Shown one piece after another: positions 1-5,829 of a DNA stretch of 6,513 nucleotides. Origin of the DNA: Candidatus Odinarchaeota archaeon (GTDB lineage: Archaea > Asgardarchaeota > Baldrarchaeia > Baldrarchaeales > DXJG01); NCBI GenBank assembly GCA_021158895.1, contig JAGGSW010000136.1, positions 1 to 6,513 of the forward strand, read 5' to 3'. Positions within the stretch are counted from its first letter, which is position 1. Each line of letters starts with the position of its first letter. The notes under the pieces were generated by a model. It was not told the origin of the DNA, did not search any database, and saw nothing but the letters and a program-made list of their open reading frames with translations. A program made the position numbers and the translations under genes.

Positions 1-1177
1 TGTTTTTTATGTGTGTTTTGCATTTTTTGCATCGGTATCCTTGGTTTTTTCCTGCTGATTCCATGGTTTTTCCGCATTTTGGGCATTTTGGGTTTTTGTA
101 TATTATTTTTGGTGCTAGTTTTATGATTTCTATTTTTTCTAGGTTTAGTGTTGGGGGTGTGTTTGGTTTTGGTTTTATGGTTCCGTATGCTATTACTGTG
201 TCTCCTGGGATTAGTTTTTTGATGATTTTTCTGAAGTTTCCTGTTGGTTCGTATGCTGCGAGGTGGATGGTTCCTGTTTGGTCTGCTGCTTTTACTATTA
301 CGTGTCCTCCAGGTATGGTTTTCGGGGTGTCTATGATTTTTACGAGGGTTTTTGTTGGTGTGTAGGGTTTTATGTCTTTTATTTTTTTGAGTTTTGTTTT
401 GTTTAGGTGTTCGTCGGTTCCTTGGTTTGTTCGGTATATTACCCATCTTTCTATTGGTTCGTAGGATACTACGATTTTGTGTGCTAGTTTTACTATTTCT
501 GGGGTTTCTCCTCTTATTCCGTAGAGTACTGGGTCTGGTCCTCGTGGTGTGATTAGTATTCTTTGTTCTTGGTGGTCTATGTTGTTGAAGGTTTCTGGGT
601 GGGTTAGTTTGTCCATTAGGTATATGGATTGGGTGTCTACTGTTCTTGGTGTTCCCCAGTGTTCTGGGGTTCTGTAGGTGAGTAGTTCGTATGTGTGGTC
701 GTTTTCTAGGGTGTTTCCTATGGCTGCTAGGGCTCCTATGATGCCTCTTCCTTTTTTGTAGGTTACTGTTTTTGCGTTGACTTTGTTTGCTGTTTTTATG
801 GCTTCGTCGAGCGTTATGACGTCGGTTAAGGCTTTTTCTGCGAATGTTTTAAGTTGGGGTGGGACGGGTCCTTGGAGGAAGACTATTCCGGGGTGTGTTT
901 TTTCACATTTGAAGTCGGAGTTTTCTTCTATTTCTTCGATGACTATTTCTTCGACTTTTTGTAGCATGTTTTCTTCTATTTTTATTCTTAGGCATACGGC
1001 GCCGTTTCCTCTTGTTTTGTAGGGTATGTCTGGGTTTAGTCTTATGAGGTTTGGGTAGTCGATGAATTGGGCTTTTGCTTCTTTTTCTAGTCTGTGGACT
1101 AGTCTGGCGCCTATGTAGGTTGTGCAGCCGCCTGTGAGCGAGTCTGTGTCGTCGAATCCGATGTTTAGCTGTATCAT
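1..1177 (-). CDS. tiaS: tRNA(Ile2) 2-agmatinylcytidine synthetase TiaS, 3' end cut by window edge
   Basis: TiaS attaches agmatine to C2 of the wobble cytidine C34 in tRNA-Ile(CAU), using ATP, so that the tRNA reads AUA rather than AUG. Reading the minus strand from the ATG at 1177-1175 gives 392 uninterrupted codons running off the window; known TiaS proteins are about 420 residues, so only a short C-terminal tail is missing. Visible motifs are FDDTDS (8-13), CTTY (18-21, whose first Thr aligns with the autophosphorylated Thr18 of Archaeoglobus TiaS), YKTRGNGA (53-60), GRGIIGALAAIG (143-154), an OB-fold-like stretch (about 275-350) and a C-terminal zinc ribbon with C365, C368, C383 and C386. 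AAAGGT about 10 bases upstream is a plausible ribosome-binding site. Third codon positions are almost all A or C, the opposite of the neighbouring plus-strand gene. The family assignment is secure. Confidence 0.92.
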   Translation of the reverse strand, partial: MIQLNIGFDDTDSLTGGCTTYIGARLVHRLEKEAKAQFIDYPNLIRLNPDIPYKTRGNGAVCLRIKIEENMLQKVEEIVIEEIEENSDFKCEKTHPGIVFLQGPVPPQLKTFAEKALTDVITLDEAIKTANKVNAKTVTYKKGRGIIGALAAIGNTLENDHTYELLTYRTPEHWGTPRTVDTQSIYLMDKLTHPETFNNIDHQEQRILITPRGPDPVLYGIRGETPEIVKLAHKIVVSYEPIERWVIYRTNQGTDEHLNKTKLKKIKDIKPYTPTKTLVKIIDTPKTIPGGHVIVKAADQTGTIHLAAYEPTGNFRKIIKKLIPGDTVIAYGTIKPKPNTPPTLNLEKIEIIKLAPKIIYKNPKCPKCGKTMESAGKNQGYRCKKCKTHIKN

Positions 1178-1189
1178 TGTGGTTCGACC

Positions 1190-1216
1190 TTTTGAAACTT
1201 GTTTAAGTGTTTAAGG
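1190..1216 (-). promoter_or_regulatory. Candidate promoter and ribosome-binding site for tiaS
   Basis: On the minus strand a doubled CTTAAAC element (about 1216-1201) is a possible TATA box. It would place transcription start around 1180-1190, giving a short or almost absent leader. AAAGGT just downstream (about 1195-1190) could pair with the 16S anti-Shine-Dalgarno sequence. The element is inferred from spacing and AT content only. Confidence 0.35.
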
Positions 1217-1242
1217 GTGGTTTGATGTTATTGAAAGAAGGC

Positions 1243-1256
1243 ATTAAAATTTAAAC
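1243..1256 (+). promoter_or_regulatory. TATA box for the carbamoyltransferase gene
   Basis: The sequence TTAAAATTTAAA lies at about 1244-1255 and fits an archaeal TATA box (box A). Centred near 1250, it predicts transcription start near 1276-1277. That leaves a leader of about 20 bases before the ATG at 1298. It also happens to coincide with an in-frame GTG at 1277, so a leaderless start at that GTG cannot be excluded. Confidence 0.5.
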
Positions 1257-1297
1257 TTCATCTATCTTTTACTGATGTGGTATTTGGGTGTGTTGGG

Positions 1298-2860
1298 ATG
1301 ATTGTTTTGGGTGTTTGTGACGGTCATGATGCTGGGGCTGCGTTGGTTAAGGATGGGGTTGTGGTTGCTGCGGCTAGTGAGGAGAGGTTTACGCGTGTTA
1401 AGCATCAAAGAGGTGTTCCTAGAAATGCTATACATGAGGTTTTTCGCGTCACTGGGTTGAGTTTTGATGAGGTTGATTATGTTGCTGTTGGAGGTGTTTT
1501 TAGGAGGTTGAAGAGGGCTTTTCAATTGGAGGAATATCTTTTAAAGCTTTTCCCAGGGGTTCCTCAAATATATGTTGATCATCATTTGTGTCATGCTGCT
1601 TCAGCTTATAGGACGTGTGGTTGGGATCGTGCGCTTATTGTTACGATTGATGCTGCTGGGGACGGTTTGTCCGCTACAATTAGTCTTGGGAAAAGCGGTG
1701 AGATTGTTCCGCTTTATCAGTCTAGTGCTTATAATTCTGTGGGGGATTTTTTTGCTAGTATAACTGAGTTGCTTGGTTTTAGGCCGATGTCTGATGAGGC
1801 TAAGGTTGCGTGTATGGCTGCTCATGGTGATGCTTCGAAATGTTATGATGTTGTTAGAGATTTTATAGATTTAGATGTTAAGGGTTTGAGTTTTAGGAAT
1901 AGGTTGGGTGTGGTTGGTGTTGAGGCTGTTAAATTGATGAGAGAGAAATTGGAGGGTTTTTCTTCGTTTGATATTGCTGCTGCGGCTCAGAGAAGGCTTG
2001 AGGAATTGGTTTTGAGTCTTTTGGGGAGGGTGGTTGATGAGGTTGGTGAGAGGAGGATTGTTTTTGCAGGTGGGATTGCGGCGAATGTTCATTTGAATAT
2101 GAGGATTAAGAAGGAGGTTTCAAGGGATTTGTATGTTTTTCCTCATATGGGTGATGGTGGTCTTTGTGTTGGTGCTGCGCTTGAGGTTTGGGCTAGGATG
2201 AGGCTTGTGGACGGTAAGGATGCCAAGCCGAGACAGTTGGAGCATGTTTTTCTTGGCCCGGAGTATGGTGATGAAAGTATAAGGGAGGCTTTCAAAAGGT
2301 ATGGGGTGGAGGGTAAAGTTGAGTTTTATGATGATATTGATGGGGTTGTTGCGGATTTGCTTTTGAAGGGTTTTGTTGTTGGGAGGTTTTCCGGTAGGAT
2401 GGAGTTTGGTCCACGGGCTCTTGGAAATAGAAGTGTGTTGGCGTTGCCAACTGATAAGAGGGTTGTGGGGGATCTTAATAGGAGGAAGGGGCGTCCGTGG
2501 TGGCAGCCTTTTGCTCCAACTATTTTGTATGAGAGGGTTGAGGACTATTTGGTTGATGGTTGTTATGCTCCTTTTATGACTATTGCTTTTAGAGTTACTG
2601 AGAGGGGGTTGGAGGAGATTCCCGCGGTTGTTCATGTTGATGGGACTACTAGGCCTCAAACTGTTAAGAGGGGTGAGTGTCCGGAGTATAGACGTATTAT
2701 TGAGATTGTTGAGAAGGAGGTTGGTGTTGGTGCTGTTTTGAATACTTCGATGAATATTCATGGGGAGCCTATTGTGTGTTCTCCTTCGGATGCGATTAAA
2801 ACTTTTAAGAGGGGTTTGATGGATTATTTGGCGATTGGTAACTATTTGTTGAGGAAGTAG
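1298..2860 (+). CDS. Carbamoyltransferase of the NodU/CmcH/TobZ family, substrate unknown
   Basis: This 520-residue protein belongs to the family that makes carbamoyl-adenylate from carbamoyl phosphate and ATP in an N-terminal Kae1/TsaD-like domain and passes the carbamoyl group to an acceptor in a C-terminal YrdC-like domain. Visible N-terminal motifs are GHDAGAAL (9-16), SEERFTR (27-33), the metal-site-like DHHLCHAASAY (94-104), DAAGDG (118-123), FAGGIAANVHLN (256-267) and GDGG (285-288). The C-terminal domain (about 345-520) shows GRMEFGPRALGNRS (366-379), QPFAP (403-407), VDGTTRPQTV (447-456) and LNTSMNIHGEPIVC (481-494). The ATG at 1298 is chosen because family members begin with a strand directly followed by the HDA motif; an in-frame GTG at 1277 would add seven residues. 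GGTG seven bases upstream is a weak ribosome-binding site. The protein is slightly shorter than typical NodU-like members. The acceptor cannot be told from the sequence; no antibiotic, nodulation or hydrogenase genes lie nearby. Confidence 0.9.
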   Translation: MIVLGVCDGHDAGAALVKDGVVVAAASEERFTRVKHQRGVPRNAIHEVFRVTGLSFDEVDYVAVGGVFRRLKRAFQLEEYLLKLFPGVPQIYVDHHLCHAASAYRTCGWDRALIVTIDAAGDGLSATISLGKSGEIVPLYQSSAYNSVGDFFASITELLGFRPMSDEAKVACMAAHGDASKCYDVVRDFIDLDVKGLSFRNRLGVVGVEAVKLMREKLEGFSSFDIAAAAQRRLEELVLSLLGRVVDEVGERRIVFAGGIAANVHLNMRIKKEVSRDLYVFPHMGDGGLCVGAALEVWARMRLVDGKDAKPRQLEHVFLGPEYGDESIREAFKRYGVEGKVEFYDDIDGVVADLLLKGFVVGRFSGRMEFGPRALGNRSVLALPTDKRVVGDLNRRKGRPWWQPFAPTILYERVEDYLVDGCYAPFMTIAFRVTERGLEEIPAVVHVDGTTRPQTVKRGECPEYRRIIEIVEKEVGVGAVLNTSMNIHGEPIVCSPSDAIKTFKRGLMDYLAIGNYLLRK

Positions 2861-2864
2861 AGGT

Positions 2865-3110
2865 TTATTTTGAGGCGCCTTGTATTACGAGCATAGTCAT
2901 TGTTTCTTCTATTTCCTCTATGCTTCTTCTTATTTTTTGGCTGACGATTTCTTGCAGGTTTTCTAGGTTTTCAACAGAGAGTTTGGCAACGATATCATAT
3001 GTGCCTAGTACTATGTATGCTTCTTTTACTCCTTCGATTTCTAAAATTTTTCTGAGGGCTTTTTCCTCTAGACCGGCCTTAGTTTTTATGAGGACGAAAG
3101 CTGTTGGCAA
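2865..3110 (-). CDS. Stand-alone Lrp/AsnC-type ligand-binding (RAM) domain protein
   Basis: This 81-residue protein is only the C-terminal effector-binding and oligomerisation domain of Lrp/AsnC regulators, without a helix-turn-helix. It starts PTAFVLIKT, has the helix KAGLEEKALRKILEI (11-25), the strand pair EGVKEAYIVLGTYDIVAKL (26-44) containing the characteristic GTYDIVAK, a second helix (about 47-66) and the closing strand TMTMLVI (70-76). Such domains fold as an alpha/beta barrel, form dimers to octamers, and usually bind amino acids; known stand-alone versions may work as sensors or partners for full-length regulators. The start is TTG at 3110-3108, backed by AGGAGGG six bases upstream and by the absence of any ATG before residue 71. 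It converges with the carbamoyltransferase (4-base gap) and diverges from tsr3. The ligand is not inferable. Confidence 0.87.
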   Translation of the reverse strand: MPTAFVLIKTKAGLEEKALRKILEIEGVKEAYIVLGTYDIVAKLSVENLENLQEIVSQKIRRSIEEIEETMTMLVIQGASK

Positions 3111-3116
3111 AGATTT

Positions 3117-3123
3117 CCCTCCT
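3117..3123 (-). promoter_or_regulatory. Strong ribosome-binding site deciding a TTG start
   Basis: Read on the minus strand, AGGAGGG lies six bases before TTG 3110-3108. It is the best Shine-Dalgarno match in the window and is the main reason to accept the non-ATG start of the AsnC-type gene. Confidence 0.7.
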
Positions 3124-3140
3124 ATATATTTTATCGATGG

Positions 3141-3153
3141 AATTTTAAATTAA
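3141..3153. promoter_or_regulatory. Shared AT-rich TATA element between the divergent AsnC-type gene and tsr3
   Basis: AATTTTAAATTAA reads as a TATA-like box on both strands. To the right, its centre near 3147 predicts transcription start near 3172-3175, matching a leaderless tsr3 mRNA. To the left, it predicts start near 3121, leaving a leader of only about 12 bases that begins at or within the AGGAGGG site. Which direction dominates cannot be told, and the two promoters may compete for the same DNA. Confidence 0.5.
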
Positions 3154-3174
3154 TCTTTCTAACATGTAGTGGAA

Positions 3175-3720
3175 ATGGAGGAAAAGAAAACGAACATTAA
3201 GCTATATGTGTATCACGAGAGGCAATGTGACCCTAAGAAATGTACAGCGTTAAAATTACATAGGCATAGGAAAGTTAAGGTGATTTACAGTTTAAAATAT
3301 GTTCCAAAGGGAGCGGTGATACTTAACCCCCTTGTCTCACATGTCTTTTCTCCTTTGGACAAAGAACTGGTGTTAAAAAGTGGTATTGTTGCGGTTGACT
3401 GTTCATGGAAAAAAATTGAGGAAGGTTTTCCTAAGCAGTTTCAAAAAAGAGGGAGGATTTTGCCGGCTTTAGTGGCTGTAAACCCCGTGAACTACGGTAA
3501 AATAGGGATGTTAAGTACGGCGGAGGCTTTGGCTGCAGCTCTCTACGTAGTGGGATTTGAATCGCAGGCAAGAGATGTACTTTCAATTTTTAAGTGGGGG
3601 GAGCATTTTTTCGAGTTAAATAAAGCTTTTCTTGAAGCTTATCGAGACTCGAAGTCCCCTGAAGAAGTAATAGAAAAACAAAGAGAGTTACTAAAGGAAA
3701 TATATAAATTAAATATTTAA
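3175..3720 (+). CDS. tsr3: rRNA aminocarboxypropyltransferase Tsr3 (archaeal small-subunit rRNA acp modification)
   Basis: Tsr3 transfers the 3-amino-3-carboxypropyl group of SAM to N3 of the hypermodified (N1-methyl)pseudouridine near the decoding site of small-subunit rRNA. The 181-residue product shows the two parts of the family. The N-terminal RLI-like segment contains CDPKKCTALKL (about 18-28). The larger SPOUT-like C-terminal domain contains FSPLD (about 58-62), VDCSW (74-78), RILPALVAVNPVNYG (94-108) and LSTAEALAAALYVVGF (113-128). The length is typical of archaeal members. The ATG at 3175 is preferred because it sits about 28 bases from the TATA centre and no Shine-Dalgarno is present, suggesting a leaderless transcript; the in-frame GTG at 3169 would add Met-Glu. 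Base composition is balanced, unlike the strongly skewed carbamoyltransferase gene. The family assignment is secure; modification of the host rRNA is inferred. Confidence 0.9.
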   Translation: MEEKKTNIKLYVYHERQCDPKKCTALKLHRHRKVKVIYSLKYVPKGAVILNPLVSHVFSPLDKELVLKSGIVAVDCSWKKIEEGFPKQFQKRGRILPALVAVNPVNYGKIGMLSTAEALAAALYVVGFESQARDVLSIFKWGEHFFELNKAFLEAYRDSKSPEEVIEKQRELLKEIYKLNI

Positions 3721-3738
3721 TCACGTAATTTGCAAGTT

Positions 3739-3775
3739 GTCACTAACCGTTCTTGGCTAAACTTATGACGGTGAC
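3739..3775 (+). other. Imperfect hairpin in the tsr3-lipS1 spacer
   Basis: GTCAC (3739-3743) and CGT (3748-3750) can pair with ACGGTGAC (3768-3775), leaving a four-base bulge and a 17-base loop. It sits in the 110-base spacer between tsr3 and lipS1. No T-tract follows, so it is not a typical terminator; it could be a leader structure or chance. TATA-like sequence overlaps the end of tsr3 (3701-3720), so a transcript beginning near 3735-3745 could carry much of this element. Confidence 0.25.
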
Positions 3776-3817
3776 TAGAATCATTGTAATGTTTCACTCT
3801 ACACGGTGTTGAAGTTT

Positions 3818-3826
3818 AGGAAGTGA
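3818..3826 (+). promoter_or_regulatory. Ribosome-binding site of the lipS1-like gene
   Basis: AGGAAGTGA differs by one base from the ideal AGGAGGTGA and lies four bases before ATG 3831. It fixes the start of the first radical-SAM gene. This is unlike tsr3 upstream, which seems to be leaderless. Confidence 0.65.
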
Positions 3827-3830
3827 CTTT

Positions 3831-4817
3831 ATGTTAAGTAACGTTCTTAAAATAAGGGTGTCTCTTGGAACTGCAGCGTTACTCAAATTAACACGTATTA
3901 AGTTGTTAGCTTACCCGACAACTGCGTACCTTATGACATATACATCGGGGAGATGTGTAGCGAATTGTGCGTTCTGCCCTCAGGCAAGAGAAAGCAAATC
4001 TGACTTAAAACTATTATCTAGAATATCTTGGCCTATCTATTCTTTTAATCAAGTTTGTGAAGCGTTGGAAAACGGTAAGATGAGAAGGATTTGTATTCAA
4101 ACTATAAATTACCCTGGTCTTTTTGAAGATCTTCAAGTAATTATCGATCAAATACGCAGGGCAGCGCCTCAAATACCAGTTTCGCTGCCAATACATCCAA
4201 TAAGTGAAGAAAAAATGAGGTTTCTAAGGGATTTAGGAGTGGAGCGATTAAGTATACCTTTTGACGCTGCAACACCTCAAATATTCGATGAAATTAAGGG
4301 TAAATTTGTGAGGGGGCCATACAGATGGGAGAACCATATGAAAGCTATAAAAAGAGCAATTAAAATATTTGGTGATGGTAAGGTTTCAACTCACCTCATT
4401 ATTGGATTAGGTGAAACTGAGGAAGAGGCTGTCAACTTTATACAAGAGTTTTCTGATCTTAATGTTACTGTTGGACTTTTTGCCTTTACACCTATTGCAG
4501 GAACAAAACTGGAAAAACTCCCTCCTCCTCCAATAGGTAAATATAGGAGAATACAGCTTGCAAGATACCTTATTCAGAATGAAATAGTAAGAAAAGAAGA
4601 TATGAGTTTTGAGAAAGGGAAAATAGTAGGTTTCGGACTGTCCAACAGGGAGTTGGAAAGGATTATTGAGAGTGGTCAACCTTTTAGAACAAGCGGCTGC
4701 CCAAACTGCAACAGACCTTTTTACAACGAGTCTCCAAGAGGCCCCATCTACAATTACCCGTGGAAACCATCCAAAAAAGAGGTAGAAAAAATTAAGAAAG
4801 AACTAGATTCCCTGTGA
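3831..4817 (+). CDS. lipS1: Radical SAM protein, biotin-synthase-related; likely lipoyl synthase subunit LipS1
   Basis: The 328-residue protein carries the radical-SAM cluster motif CVANCAFC (C42, C46, C49), a GLGETEEE segment (192-199) typical of the SAM-binding barrel, and a C-terminal CPNC pair (C290, C293) followed by NRPFYNESPRGPIYNYPW-type sequence, a hallmark of this archaeal biotin-synthase-like group. In Thermococcus kodakarensis two such proteins, LipS1 and LipS2, together replace LipA and insert sulfur into protein-bound octanoate; each carries a second 4Fe-4S cluster, LipS2 acts first at C8 and LipS1 then at C6. C290 and C293 are candidate ligands of the second cluster. The adjacent partner gene supports this role rather than true biotin synthesis. 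Which of the pair is LipS1 and which LipS2 is my best recollection and could be swapped. Start ATG 3831 follows a strong ribosome-binding site. Confidence 0.8.
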   Translation: MLSNVLKIRVSLGTAALLKLTRIKLLAYPTTAYLMTYTSGRCVANCAFCPQARESKSDLKLLSRISWPIYSFNQVCEALENGKMRRICIQTINYPGLFEDLQVIIDQIRRAAPQIPVSLPIHPISEEKMRFLRDLGVERLSIPFDAATPQIFDEIKGKFVRGPYRWENHMKAIKRAIKIFGDGKVSTHLIIGLGETEEEAVNFIQEFSDLNVTVGLFAFTPIAGTKLEKLPPPPIGKYRRIQLARYLIQNEIVRKEDMSFEKGKIVGFGLSNRELERIIESGQPFRTSGCPNCNRPFYNESPRGPIYNYPWKPSKKEVEKIKKELDSL

Positions 4818-4831
4818 TCCCGAAGGCAAGT

Positions 4832-4837
4832 AGAGGT
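4832..4837 (+). promoter_or_regulatory. Ribosome-binding site deciding the lipS2 start
   Basis: AGAGGT lies six bases before ATG 4844. It favours that start over the upstream in-frame GTG at 4814, which overlaps the lipS1 stop codon. Confidence 0.5.
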
Positions 4838-4843
4838 TTAAAC

Positions 4844-5818
4844 ATGGAAATTGCTCAACATGACTTGAAACTTGAGGAGATAGAGAGTTTGCTTAAAGAA
4901 GTAGATGAGAAGGAAGTATTTGATCAACTCGTAAATACAGCTGGGGAAATATCAGATAGAAATTTTCGGAGGACTGTGCACTGCTATTTTCCCGGCGGAA
5001 AGTTTCCACCTGTATCAATAACTGGTACTTGGTGTGCTTTAAACTGCAAACATTGCGAAAAACACTATTTAAAACACATGATACCTGCACCAACGCCATC
5101 AAAGCTTCTTGAAATCTGTTTAAAACTACATGAAAAAGGTGCAAGGGGAGTTCTAATAAGTGGAGGGTACACAAAAAACGGGTATGTTCCACTTGAAAAT
5201 TTTGTAGACGTATTGAAACAGGTGAAACGTGAAACAAATCTAATAATAAATGTTCACACTGGGCTAATACCATTAAAGTTAGCGGAAAAACTTGCAAAAG
5301 CAGAAATAGACTACGTATCCATAGACATCGTCGGGGACATATCAACAATAAAAGAAATTTACCAAATTAATAAAACTCCAAAAGACTATCAAAAAACACT
5401 CAAAAACCTGGAAGAAGCAGGAATAAAAAGAATAGCCCCACACATCTGCATAGGACTACACTACGGCAAAATAAAGCACGAATTAAACGCACTAAAAATA
5501 ATATCAACAATAAAGCCCTCAACAATAGTTCTCATCGCCCTAAAACCAACACCAAAAACCCCCCTACAAAACATACAGCCACCAACACCACAAACAATAG
5601 CAGCAATAACAGCCATAACACGAATACTTTTCCCAAAAACACCAATAGCCCTCGGATGCATGATACCAGGAGGCAAACAAAAAACAAAAGCACAAATATT
5701 AGCAGTAAAAGCAGGAGCAAACAAACTAACAACACCAACACACCAAACACAAAAACAACTCACAAAACAAAAATACAAACTAAAACATCACGAAACATGC
5801 TGCGTAGTACAATTTTAA
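4844..5818 (+). CDS. lipS2: Radical SAM protein, biotin-synthase homologue; likely lipoyl synthase subunit LipS2
   Basis: This 324-residue protein has the radical-SAM motif CALNCKHC (C64, C68, C71) within VSITGTWCALNCKHCEKHYL, then GVLISGGYT (102-110), NVHTGL (136-141), VSIDIVGD (158-165), HICIGLHYG (200-208) and LGCMIPGGK (270-278). C272 and the C-terminal C319-C320 are candidates for the second iron-sulfur cluster reported for LipS proteins. It matches the family formerly called uncharacterised biotin synthetase homologue; with the gene just upstream it would form a two-protein lipoyl synthase. The start is ATG 4844, after AGAGGT; a GTG at 4814 overlapping the upstream stop would add ten unlikely residues. 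The gap of 26 bases suggests an operon. From about residue 165 onward the gene becomes extremely A+C-rich on its coding strand, giving a Thr/Lys/Pro/Gln-rich tail. It ends 11 bases from convergent rnpB. LipS1/LipS2 numbering is uncertain. Confidence 0.8.
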   Translation: MEIAQHDLKLEEIESLLKEVDEKEVFDQLVNTAGEISDRNFRRTVHCYFPGGKFPPVSITGTWCALNCKHCEKHYLKHMIPAPTPSKLLEICLKLHEKGARGVLISGGYTKNGYVPLENFVDVLKQVKRETNLIINVHTGLIPLKLAEKLAKAEIDYVSIDIVGDISTIKEIYQINKTPKDYQKTLKNLEEAGIKRIAPHICIGLHYGKIKHELNALKIISTIKPSTIVLIALKPTPKTPLQNIQPPTPQTIAAITAITRILFPKTPIALGCMIPGGKQKTKAQILAVKAGANKLTTPTHQTQKQLTKQKYKLKHHETCCVVQF

Positions 5819-5829
5819 CAAGACAAATC

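Noticed and set aside
9..1022. Plus-strand open frames at 9-365 and 777-1022
   Set aside because: Both are antisense to tiaS, which has clear family motifs over its whole length.
1277..1297. Upstream GTG start for the carbamoyltransferase
   Set aside because: Possible from TATA spacing, but family members start at the strand right before the HDA motif, which matches ATG 1298.
2120..2761. A 213-codon minus-strand open frame inside the carbamoyltransferase gene
   Set aside because: Its product is low-complexity Asn/Thr/Ser/Pro-rich. The G/T-rich coding strand leaves few stops on the opposite strand, so it is a composition artefact.
4814..4843. GTG start for lipS2 overlapping the lipS1 stop
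   Set aside because: ATG 4844 has a ribosome-binding site at good spacing, and the extra ten residues look non-homologous.
5461..5778. Minus-strand Val/Leu/Cys/Phe-rich frames resembling membrane proteins
   Set aside because: They are the antisense of the A+C-rich tail of lipS2; hydrophobicity is a by-product of the strand skew.
3831..5818. Annotation of the radical-SAM pair as biotin synthases (BioB)
   Set aside because: The C-terminal cysteine motifs and pairing fit the LipS lipoyl synthase pair better, and no other biotin gene is nearby.
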